Part shown: piece after piece, positions 1 through 6,200 of the stretch | Position numbering within the stretch: position 1 is the first letter of the stretch | Layout: the number at the start of each line of letters is the position of its first letter | Assembly (NCBI GenBank): GCA_913053665.1 | Contig: CAJXGR010000111.1 | Location: forward strand, 1-8,978 | Length of the DNA: 8,978 nucleotides | Source of the DNA: an uncultured Spirochaetia bacterium | GTDB lineage: Bacteria; Spirochaetota; UBA6919 | Reading direction: 5' to 3' | Translations under genes and position numbers: made by a program | Notes under the pieces: model-generated | Database searches by the model: none | What the model was told of the DNA's origin: nothing | The model's input: only the letters and a program-made list of their open reading frames with translations

Positions 1-33
1 GTCTCTATGACGCTTGCATGGCCCTTTGGATTA

Positions 34-59
34 GGGCAGACACGTAGGTCTGCCCCTAC
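34..59 (-). repeat. REP-like GTAG hairpin, copy 1
   Basis: Read on the minus strand, the tetranucleotide GTAG (59-56) is followed at once by an 8-bp perfect hairpin. The arms are GGGCAGAC (55-48) and GTCTGCCC (41-34), with the 6-nt loop CTACGT. A GTAG next to a palindrome is the layout known for repetitive extragenic palindromes mobilised by RAYT transposases. The unit matches copy 2 at 438-463 in architecture. It lies about 65 bp past the stop of the CDGSH gene on the same strand, so it could also stabilise or end that transcript, but no T-run follows it. No RAYT gene is in the window. Confidence 0.72.
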
Positions 60-74
60 AAATTGGGGGTAATG

Positions 75-101
75 CGACAGTTTCCGGTGGGTCGTTCCTA
101 C
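75..101 (-). repeat. degenerate GTAG hairpin (half copy)
   Basis: On the minus strand GTAG (101-98) is followed by GAACGACCC. Only a 4-bp pairing remains, CGAC (94-91) with GTCG (78-75). It looks like a decayed relative of the neighbouring GTAG hairpins, because the 5' half is intact and the 3' arm has eroded. A chance resemblance is possible. Confidence 0.3.
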
Positions 102-125
102 AACGGGTAAGAGTGGACACCAGAA

Positions 126-359
126 TCAAATCTTACTGTGAGAGCCGTCACAATAAGGTGGGTTGGCACTTTGCTTACATCCGCACCAGGCGACCTCTTC
201 TTTTTTGCTTAAATTAACAACCTTGGGCTGAAAGGCTCCTGAATGGGAGCCATCACAAAAAGGCTGAGTGGATGAGCTTCCACAGGAACACCAATAAACT
301 TCACCTGGTCCAGACTCTAATACGTAGGGAGCCTTTTGTGGGATTTGTGGATCTGACAT
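126..359 (-). CDS. dual CDGSH iron-sulfur domain protein
   Basis: This small soluble protein of 77 residues carries two CDGSH-type iron-sulfur motifs. The first uses Cys24, Cys26, Cys35 and His39 in CSCGSSSTQPFCDGSH. The second uses Cys59, Cys61, Cys70 and His74 in CGCKQSANPPYCDGSH. Each 3-Cys/1-His set is the known ligand pattern for a redox-active [2Fe-2S] cluster, so the protein should hold two. There is no signal peptide or membrane anchor, unlike mitoNEET, so it is probably cytoplasmic. Bacterial tandem CDGSH proteins of this size are common; roles in electron transfer or cluster transfer are proposed for the family, but the partner is unknown here. The start is supported by AGGAG (369-365), 5 nt upstream of ATG. 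The gene stands alone: doxX lies 275 bp upstream on the same strand, and palindromic repeats flank it on both sides. Confidence 0.93.
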   Translation of the reverse strand: MSDPQIPQKAPYVLESGPGEVYWCSCGSSSTQPFCDGSHSGAFQPKVVNLSKKEEVAWCGCKQSANPPYCDGSHSKI

Positions 360-390
360 ATAATCTCCTATGTTTATAGTTTTTGTGAGT

Positions 391-396
391 AGTATA
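391..396 (-). promoter_or_regulatory. possible -10 box for the CDGSH gene
   Basis: TATACT reads on the minus strand about 32 bp upstream of the CDGSH ATG, in an AT-rich stretch (361-420) that separates the gene from the repeat cluster. No convincing -35 hexamer lies at 16-18 bp, so this is only a candidate. Confidence 0.25.
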
Positions 397-437
397 ATTT
401 AACTGATGTACAATCTAGTAGGTGGTTTGCTCCCCCA

Positions 438-463
438 GTAGGGATAGACCTATGTGTCTATCC
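438..463 (+). repeat. REP-like GTAG hairpin, copy 2
   Basis: GTAG (438-441) is followed by the arm GGATAGAC (442-449), the loop CTATGT and the arm GTCTATCC (456-463), an 8-bp perfect stem. Compared with copy 1, the third and fourth stem bases change from GC to AT, with matching changes in the other arm. The loop differs by one transition. This covariation argues that the hairpin itself is conserved. It is inverted relative to copy 1, so the GTAG ends of the two copies face each other across the CDGSH gene. Confidence 0.75.
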
Positions 464-466
464 TCC

Positions 467-490
467 GTAGGACAAACACAGAGCTTTGTC
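467..490 (+). repeat. third GTAG hairpin
   Basis: Three bases after copy 2, another GTAG (467-470) precedes a 6-bp stem, GACAAA (471-476) with TTTGTC (485-490), and an 8-nt loop. It has the same orientation and spacing logic as copy 2 but different stem sequence and loop. It is probably a diverged member of the same type of element arranged in tandem. Confidence 0.45.
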
Positions 491-511
491 TCCAGGAAAC
501 CATGAGTCGAT

Positions 512-598
512 ATCCTGCCACTACCTGGAATGCATCGATCCGTTATCTTTTACTACCAGCAGATATCGGCAGGATCCATTTATACGGCTCCTACCGAT
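512..598. repeat. imperfect inverted-repeat cluster
   Basis: ATCCTGCC (512-519) pairs with GGCAGGAT (568-575), and CTGG (525-528) pairs with CCAG (556-559) inside it, giving an interrupted long hairpin with a 27-nt centre. An overlapping alternative pairs ATCGGCAGG (565-573) with CCTACCGAT (590-598), with one mismatch that is a G-T wobble on the minus strand. The stretch lies just past the doxX stop and holds no plausible gene. It is most simply a continuation of the repeat island and may act as the 3' end of the doxX transcript. Confidence 0.4.
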
Positions 599-634
599 CA
601 TTTATATAGAAATAAACGCTTGAAACGTGATGAA

Positions 635-1066
635 CTAACTTCTCAGCTTTTTAGCGATCATACCATCCACAGAGGCCATTCCCCCACCCTTGATCAGTAA
701 AACAAGACAAATAGCTATAGCGATAATATGATATTCATAGCCATAGCCGTATTTTCCTACAAAAAAACTGTGATGGAGTATGTAAGCACCACCCACCATA
801 ACACTGATAAACCCTAAAGCCATTAAGCGTGTGAAGAAGCCTAGAACAAGAGCGATGGATCCAAAGAACTCGATAAGAATGACTAGAAAAGCAATCACCC
901 AAGGAAGTCCCAATCCCTGTAAAAAACCCATTGTACCATCAAATCCATAACCTCCAAACATTTTAAGAAGCTTTTGGGCTCCGTGGGGCCACATGACCGC
1001 TCCAAATAAAACTCTCAGGATCAATAGTGAGAAATCATTCTGTGTACTTAATAATTTACCAAACAT
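635..1066 (-). CDS. DoxX family membrane protein
   Basis: This integral inner-membrane protein of 143 residues has four predicted helices, at about 12-30, 55-75, 82-100 and 112-128. The N-terminal part carries the usual DoxX signature: an Arg-rich start of helix 1, then HGAQKLLKMFGGYG at 28-41. Length and helix number fit the family. Members have been linked to terminal oxidases, thiosulfate oxidation and oxidative-stress complexes, but most, including this one, have no proven reaction. The start is supported by AGGAG (1078-1074), 7 nt upstream of the ATG at 1066. An overlapping ATG at 1070 is out of frame. The gene is divergent from the ECF sigma factor across a 152-bp gap, which makes it a candidate target of that factor. 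Confidence 0.9.
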   Translation of the reverse strand: MFGKLLSTQNDFSLLILRVLFGAVMWPHGAQKLLKMFGGYGFDGTMGFLQGLGLPWVIAFLVILIEFFGSIALVLGFFTRLMALGFISVMVGGAYILHHSFFVGKYGYGYEYHIIAIAICLVLLIKGGGMASVDGMIAKKLRS

Positions 1067-1109
1067 TCATAAACTCCTATTTGATTTTCTTAGTTCTTAC
1101 AACTTTTTT

Positions 1110-1138
1110 AATATACTTTATTAGTCCATTTTTTTCAT
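1110..1138 (-). promoter_or_regulatory. candidate doxX promoter
   Basis: On the minus strand ATGAAA (1138-1133) and TATATT (1115-1110) are 17 bp apart, a 4/6 match to the -35 box and a reasonable -10 box. The predicted start of transcription would leave a leader of about 35 nt with the doxX ribosome site in it. This is found by eye, and the region is AT-rich, so false matches are easy. Confidence 0.3.
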
Positions 1139-1147
1139 GAAAAGGGT

Positions 1148-1178
1148 GCAAAAATCGGGATTTTTTCTTATTTTTTGC
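1148..1178. promoter_or_regulatory. AT-rich inverted repeat between divergent genes
   Basis: GCAAAAA (1148-1154) is the inverse of TTTTTGC (1172-1178), with an inner AAAAATC/GATTTTT pair (1150-1156 and 1159-1165). It sits between the doxX and sigma-factor promoters and could be an operator or simply A/T-tract structure. There is no direct support for a regulator. Confidence 0.25.
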
Positions 1179-1203
1179 GAATGAAAGCCTAAAGATTCAT
1201 ATT
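1175..1203 (+). promoter_or_regulatory. candidate promoter of the sigma factor gene
   Basis: TTGCGA (1175-1180) and CATATT (1198-1203) are 17 bp apart, each a 4/6 match to the housekeeping boxes. Transcription would begin only about 9 nt before the ATG at 1219, giving a nearly leaderless mRNA. That agrees with the absence of a good Shine-Dalgarno sequence there. Confidence 0.25.
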
Positions 1204-1218
1204 TATGACGGGAAAACC

Positions 1219-1857
1219 ATGGACATACCCACTCTATCCAACGATCAAGAAATAATAGAGTCCTATCGCAAGGGGGATCGGGAAAAAGCCTTAAAACTAT
1301 TCTGTACCCAGTATCAACAGAAGCTTTATTCCTTGGCTTATAGACTATTAGGCGATCACGACGACGCTATGGACGCTCTCCAGGAAATCCTCATCCAGGT
1401 AGAACGCTCTCTCTCAGCCTTTAACGGGGACTCCAAATTATACACATGGGTCTATCGCTTAGGCTCTAACGTATGCATGGACTTTTATCACAAGCGATTT
1501 CGGCAAAACAGTCGATTGGAACAGGATGATAGCCTAGTCCGATCCATGATGACCCCCATCGATAGGTTCATTGAGGATCCTGATGAGATGTGTGAGAAAA
1601 CCCACATGGAATATCTTGTTTGGCAGGGGATATTAAGGTTACCAGCTCTTCAGAGGATGGTCATCGTTCTCCATGATTTAGAAGGACTCACGGTGTCTGA
1701 AATCTCTAAGGTTCTAAACAGTACGGCCAATACCATCAAATCCCGACTTCATCGGGGAAAAGTGGCTTTACGCAAGATCCTGAACCATGATTTTAAGGCC
1801 AAAGACTTTGAGGGATTGGGCTGTTTCACGATAGATTCCAGTGGTGAGCTGGTCTAG
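1219..1857 (+). CDS. ECF-type RNA polymerase sigma factor
   Basis: This 212-residue sigma-70 family protein has the two-domain ECF plan. Region 2 covers about residues 24-96, with the -10-binding part around GDHDDAMDALQEILIQV and the W-containing STRAND-like segment KLYTWVYRLGSNVCMDFY. Region 4 covers about 131-187, with the helix-turn-helix LTVSEISKVLNSTANTIKSR that reads the -35 element. A linker of about 35 residues joins them. The protein ends in a 23-residue tail (190-212, with a lone Cys202) beyond the usual ECF end. No anti-sigma gene follows: the 117-bp gap to the convergent PIN gene holds only a 13-codon frame. Control may therefore be transcriptional or reside in the tail. The start has only weak GGGA upstream (1210-1213). 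No obvious terminator is visible after the stop. Confidence 0.93.
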   Translation: MDIPTLSNDQEIIESYRKGDREKALKLFCTQYQQKLYSLAYRLLGDHDDAMDALQEILIQVERSLSAFNGDSKLYTWVYRLGSNVCMDFYHKRFRQNSRLEQDDSLVRSMMTPIDRFIEDPDEMCEKTHMEYLVWQGILRLPALQRMVIVLHDLEGLTVSEISKVLNSTANTIKSRLHRGKVALRKILNHDFKAKDFEGLGCFTIDSSGELV

Positions 1858-1974
1858 TAGGAGTGAAAGAATACGTTTCCTCCATTTTACACAATAGGCT
1901 GTGACATCCATGATGGATTGGTCCTGTGGAGGTGGTCAGCTTGGTCAAAAAGTCCAGAGAAACTGACAAATAGA

Positions 1975-2382
1975 TTATTTCAACAATTTTTGGAATCCCA
2001 TTTGCTCAAAATGCCGATCGTTGGTAAATGTCTGTATCAGATTGAATCTCTTCATCACAACAAAAGAAGTACAATCAGTAAAAGAGAATTGCTTATCAGA
2101 ATATTGTTTAAAGAGCTCCCATGCAAGGTTTTCGATATCTTCATCAATACGAATAACTTGAACAAGACGAGAAGTTTGTATTCTTTCACCAAAATCTACC
2201 ACCACACTATGAGCTACTTTCCTTAATCCTGTGTAACTTTCATCCAATACATAACTGGTGGTGAGATAACGAAAACCTTCGTTTAGTAATTGTTTGTTTA
2301 TTTCTACTGCTTTTGTGTGCCAGTGATCTCTTTTGCTATTGAGGGCAATCCAGGCATTGGTATCTACAAAAATGAACTTCAT
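1975..2382 (-). CDS. PIN-domain toxin, VapC-like RNase
   Basis: This 135-residue protein has the single PIN-domain fold of VapC toxins, which are Mg-dependent RNases that cut tRNA or rRNA to stop translation. The four conserved acidic residues are all present: Asp7 in FVDTNAW, Glu48 in SYVLDES, Asp103 in SFTDCTSF and Asp122 in TFTNDRHF. The toxin should therefore be catalytically intact. Length is normal. Its ATG overlaps the stop of the preceding gene as ATGA (2379-2382), and its own ribosome site is poor (GGAG too far away), so translation is probably coupled to the upstream gene. That gene occupies the position where a VapB antitoxin normally lies, yet encodes a membrane protein. The target RNA cannot be told from sequence. 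The downstream end is convergent with the sigma factor gene. Confidence 0.88.
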   Translation of the reverse strand: MKFIFVDTNAWIALNSKRDHWHTKAVEINKQLLNEGFRYLTTSYVLDESYTGLRKVAHSVVVDFGERIQTSRLVQVIRIDEDIENLAWELFKQYSDKQFSFTDCTSFVVMKRFNLIQTFTNDRHFEQMGFQKLLK

Positions 2383-2912
2383 TTTGTAGATTTTTCTCCA
2401 TAAAAATACTTGTCAAAGTTCACAGATAAATCTTTGGGAGCCTCAGAATCATATCCCTCCATTTGATAAACAGGATCTTGCGTAATATCAAATGCTTCCT
2501 CTGGTTTATGGGTAGAAAACTGTTCTCCTTCTTTTCCCTTTGCTTTGCTCTGGTCAAAGGCGTTTGATATCATTCCAATGCCTACAAGTGCAAAAAACCC
2601 GGTCACAATTGACCACCATGAAAAACTATCCTTAACTAGATAAATAGTCCATATTAAAAAGGCTATAAAGAAAATAATACCTAAAACTAAATCAAATGTA
2701 TCGTGTACTTTTTTCTGATATATTCTTCTAATCTTAACATCAATACGTTTTTTTACAATTAAATAATTTGGATCGGAAGATTCTAACATTCCAAGAATTT
2801 CAAGATCATTTTTCAAAGTTGAACGAGACTCAGGAAATAGTTTGAATAACTGATATAATGCCCCTATCAAACCAACAGACAGCATTAGAATGTATTTCCC
2901 CCATTGTTCCAT
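2379..2912 (-). CDS. three-helix membrane protein, putative membrane-anchored antitoxin
   Basis: I do not recognise a named family for this 177-residue protein. It has hydrophobic helices at about 7-24, 74-93 and 98-117. The loop at 25-72 is rich in Lys and Arg, so by the positive-inside rule it faces the cytoplasm, which also puts the soluble tail (118-177) inside. The tail runs FDITQDPVYQMEGYDSEAPK and then DLSVNFDKYFYGEKSTK. This pattern (an acidic stretch, then DLS-N-DKY-YG near the end) resembles, from memory, the C-terminal toxin-binding segment of small antitoxins encoded before PIN toxins. The gene immediately precedes and overlaps the PIN gene, as an antitoxin would. No AbrB, ribbon-helix-helix or Phd DNA-binding domain is seen. 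In-frame Met114 and Met151 lack ribosome sites, so a separate short antitoxin is unlikely. As a membrane protein it is secure; as an antitoxin it is an inference. Confidence 0.8.
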   Translation of the reverse strand: MEQWGKYILMLSVGLIGALYQLFKLFPESRSTLKNDLEILGMLESSDPNYLIVKKRIDVKIRRIYQKKVHDTFDLVLGIIFFIAFLIWTIYLVKDSFSWWSIVTGFFALVGIGMISNAFDQSKAKGKEGEQFSTHKPEEAFDITQDPVYQMEGYDSEAPKDLSVNFDKYFYGEKSTK

Positions 2913-2930
2913 TTTGTTAACCTAAACCCT

Positions 2931-2960
2931 TTTATAGATTTTTATCTGAAATAATCTAAA
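2931..2960 (-). promoter_or_regulatory. candidate promoter of the toxin operon
   Basis: On the minus strand TTTAGA (2960-2955) and TATAAA (2936-2931) are 18 bp apart, with 4/6 and 5/6 matches to the -35 and -10 boxes. They lie 19 bp upstream of the first ATG of the operon. The ribosome site there is modest (AGG, 8 nt from the ATG). Confidence 0.35.
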
Positions 2961-3060
2961 GTCCGCCAGAATACTTTAACACCTGAATGCACATTTTCCA
3001 AGTTTCGTTTTTAGTAAAGCATGAAACAAAATACTTTATTATACAACTTTTTAGTTAATA

Positions 3061-3132
3061 ATGACTTCTCAAGAAGAAAAAGTCAAGGAAAATTATATTA
3101 GATATTGGTCAGAACATATATCTAAATTGTAA
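3061..3132 (+). pseudogene. possible remnant of an IS66-type accessory gene
   Basis: A 23-codon frame, MTSQEEKVKENYIRYWSEHI then SKL and a stop, resembles the first helix of IS66-family TnpA accessory proteins. Those proteins typically begin with charged residues and a W-x-x-HI segment before a short zinc-finger-like part. The rest of such a gene, its partners tnpB and tnpC, and terminal repeats are absent. No ribosome site precedes the ATG. If real, it is a dead fragment of an old insertion; chance resemblance over so few residues is quite possible. Confidence 0.2.
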
Positions 3133-3252
3133 CCTATACTCGAGTAGAATATTTTTCTTGATCCCAACAGAGTTTTCCAGTATATTTCTTCCTAAGTCTA
3201 TCATTTAATTCCATTTATATCTTTATACCATAGAAATAAAACATCCAGCTAC

Positions 3253-3258
3253 TATGAT
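3253..3258 (+). promoter_or_regulatory. possible -10 box of the transporter operon
   Basis: TATGAT matches the -10 consensus at five of six positions and lies 37 bp upstream of the chosen ATG at 3296. No good -35 box is present at the right distance, so an activator or alternative sigma factor could be involved, or the site may be false. Confidence 0.25.
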
Positions 3259-3283
3259 CTGAAGGGATTTGAGAGACCCGTAT

Positions 3284-3289
3284 AAAGGA
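3284..3289 (+). promoter_or_regulatory. ribosome binding site that fixes the transporter start
   Basis: AAAGGA ends 6 nt before the ATG at 3296. The competing in-frame TTG at 3269 has GAAGGGA only 1 nt away, too close to work. The ATG also begins the protein just before its first membrane helix. Confidence 0.7.
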
Positions 3290-3295
3290 TTATTC

Positions 3296-6200
3296 ATGCC
3301 AAATCGTTCTTCAAGCCAATTCTCCCGTCTATTACTATTTTCATTGATGAACTTTTTTGTGGCTGGAACAAAAGTAGTGGGCAGCAGCATCAGCTCAACC
3401 CTCTTTCTAAAGGAGTTCGGTGCTCCTCTGCTCCCTTATATCTTCCTTCTAAGCGCTGTATCCCTTATTTTCTTAAGTCAATGGATCATCCGCTTAGGGC
3501 GGAAAATCCCCTTTGAAAAACTGTTACAACGATTCAGTATTTATATTGGCCTTGTGATCGCGGGTTTCTGGGGATGGCTTTACTTTAGCTCCTCCCATGA
3601 TACTGTTGGGATCTTCCTATTAGCCATATCTTCTGAAATGGCGTCTTTCTTGCTCATGAGTCTATTTTGGAATCTCACCTCCGAATACTTTGATTTAGCC
3701 CGTGGCAAACGAGAATTCCCCATGATTGTAGGTGTTGGCACTGCTGGAGGTATTTTTGGTGGCTTGATCATTTCATTCCTTGCTCCTCATATGGATGTCA
3801 TCCACATACTTCTCTTATGGACCGGGATGACCCTGGTGATTGCTCTAATTGCTCGCTTCCTTCCCTATCTAGGAAAGCCTCTCCATGATTGGATACCTGT
3901 TCGTGGTAAGAGGGGGGGATTTCAGGGGTCTTTATTTCGTAAGTTCAAGTTGCACACACAATCCTTCTTGAACAAACCTCTCCTTTTCTATCTGGTTCTT
4001 GCAACCACCCTGGGAACCCTTCTTATATACAGTCTGGATTTCCTGAGCAATACGATCTTTAACGAGATATACACTTCCCGTGAGGAACTGGTTCGTTTTC
4101 TTGGATTGTTTAACAGCCTAGGGAATGGCTTAAGTCTTGGGATACAGTTTTTTCTATTCCCCTATCTCATTAAACGGATAGGTGTTGCCAATGGTGTTAC
4201 AATATTTCCTGTTGCTACACTCCTTTCATCGGTCTTATTATTCGTCTTTCCCAGCTTGGGAGTGGCTATCCTGGGACAATTCACTCGCAGACAGTTTAAA
4301 GAAATCTTTTACCAATTGGTTCATGACCTCGTGTTTAACGCTCTCCATCATCAAGAGCGAGCTAGAGTGCGTACCATCCTGAGGGGAGTGGTGAAAGCAG
4401 GAGCCGCTATCCTGGCCAGTGCACTGATTTTATTGAGTTACAAGGTGGCGGGATACAATGGTGTAGCGATTCTTGCTATAGGAGGGGCTTTAATTTATGT
4501 TATCGTAGGAATTCGCCTTAAGAGACACTATCTGAACTCACTTAAAGTCCAAATGCTTAGGAGAAGCTCTGTTTTAGAGGAAGCACGCGCCTTAAACCCT
4601 TATTTAGAGAACGTTCCAAATGATGAAGCCTTTGTGAGAACCATCCTGAGCGAAGGACGTGACGATGTATTAGCCCTATATCTCAAGTCATTAGACCAGC
4701 CATTGGATCAAACCGTCCATCCTTTGCTCAGAGAATGCTATCCAAAAAGGAATCATGAGGTTCAATTAGCGATTATTCCTCATCTAACCGCCAATGAGGA
4801 TGTTAAAGATCGTGAGTTTCTTAATGAGAGGTTGATTAAAGGGGATGATGAAATACGAATAACTATTCTACTCAACCTTTCGGATATTTCTACATCCATC
4901 GGTCAAGGCCAGGCGGGGAAAATACTGGATGATCCCGACACATCTGTTATAGCCCGTACGAAGGCCTTTCAATATCTCTTTAAAATAGCCAGTCCCTATG
5001 CCAGATCGAAGTTGTACAATCAGCTTTATGCTTATATCTATTTTGGAACACCTAAAGACTTCACTGTGGCTTTACAAACAGCGTCTGAATTAGGAGAACG
5101 TGATGTATTGTCCGAATTTATCCCCATGCTTCAGAGTGACTCACTTAAAAGGCAGTGGGCAGACGCTGTAGAGCCTTTAGAATCAGGGAATGATGGCTCT
5201 TTCACGAGACATTACTATGCTCTGTTCTGTTCCACTAAAGGATCCCTCCGCCGTAAATACTTGAGACTCTTGGGGAAAGCACCCTGTCAGGAGTTTTTCC
5301 CCCTGTTATGGAGAGATTTTAGCCAACTCACCAGTCAGGAGCAAATTATACTCCTTACCATTGCAAGGGAACAGGACTATCTTCGTCATGAAGAGGTTTT
5401 CGCGATGCTTAAGGATACTAAACTCTCTTCCAAATTGTTTAATGAGGTGGCATTACTATGGAAGAGTAGATCAGATAAGGAACAAAGCTCTGAGGGATAT
5501 GATGAAATAAAGACAACTCTTATAAGTACCTTTCACTCGCAGATAAGAGATTATTATCTAGTCCATCAGTTGGAGGAGCCAGGCCAATTATTAGAGTGGG
5601 TTCTCCAGGAAAACGCTCAATCAACGATCAAGAAACTCATTGCCTGGGAACTCATCGCCTTTACCCCTTCTGATGAGTTTAAATACCTCATAGATGGATT
5701 ATTTGCTCCAAAGAAAGAAGAGTCAGAAAAGGCCATGGAGATCATTGAGAATGTAACCTCCTATAGCAAAGCCAAAGAGATTCAGAAGCTCCTGAAACAC
5801 TTGAATCATACAGACTTTTGGGAGGCAGAACTGGATACCATTCCCTCGGAGAGTGGGACGAATATTTGTATGGAACTCCTTAACAATCACCCAATTCCCT
5901 GGACTCAAACGGTGTGTTTATATACAATCAGTCAGATGGACGGCTCCAAAGACATGAACATATCAGATCGAATTAAAAACATATCTGACGCAACGACTCG
6001 GGACTCCTACTTTCAGGAGGCCTGTCATTTATTCACTTCAACGGGAGACTCAAAAATGCTTTCAACCTTTGAGAAGATCATGATTTTAAGGAAGGTCCCC
6101 TTTTTCTCTGAACTATCCTCTGAAGACTTGAGATTAATCAGCTCCATCTCGGATGAGGTGGCCTTTTCGGCAGGGGATATACTCATAAAGTCTGATGAGA

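Larger units (their letters stand above)
2913..3295. other. AT-rich 383-bp divergent intergenic region
   Basis: This gap separates the toxin operon (minus) from the transporter operon (plus) and must hold both promoters. Apart from those it contains the possible IS66-type remnant at 3061-3132, an 8-bp direct repeat ATACTTTA (2971-2978 and 3031-3038), and short chance frames. I see no RNA gene, strong terminator or attachment site. Confidence 0.6.

Noticed and set aside
1863..1904. GTG-started 13-codon frame (MKEYVSSILHNRL) directly after the sigma factor, where an anti-sigma gene would start
   Set aside because: It stops after 13 codons, no ribosome site has proper spacing, and no continuing anti-sigma motif appears in the next 70 bp in any frame.
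1906..1918. ATCCAT/ATGGAT inverted repeat as terminator between the sigma factor and PIN genes
   Set aside because: The loop would be one base and no T-run follows on either strand.
1918..2226. 102-codon plus-strand frame starting at TTG
   Set aside because: Most of it lies antisense to the PIN toxin gene, whose catalytic motifs are intact. The plus-strand product has no recognisable motif or ribosome site.
3021..3101. 26-codon plus-strand frame from ATG 3021
   Set aside because: No ribosome site, low-complexity AT-rich composition and overlap with another short frame; likely chance.
3134..3214. 26-codon minus-strand frame, MELNDRLRKKYTGKLCWDQE and on, faintly like a VapB tail
   Set aside because: It has no ribosome site, lies in the promoter region and is too short to judge. 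It is not adjacent to the toxin gene in operon order.
3269..3295. TTG start adding nine residues to the large transporter
   Set aside because: The only purine-rich site is 1 nt away, whereas ATG 3296 has AAAGGA at 6 nt.
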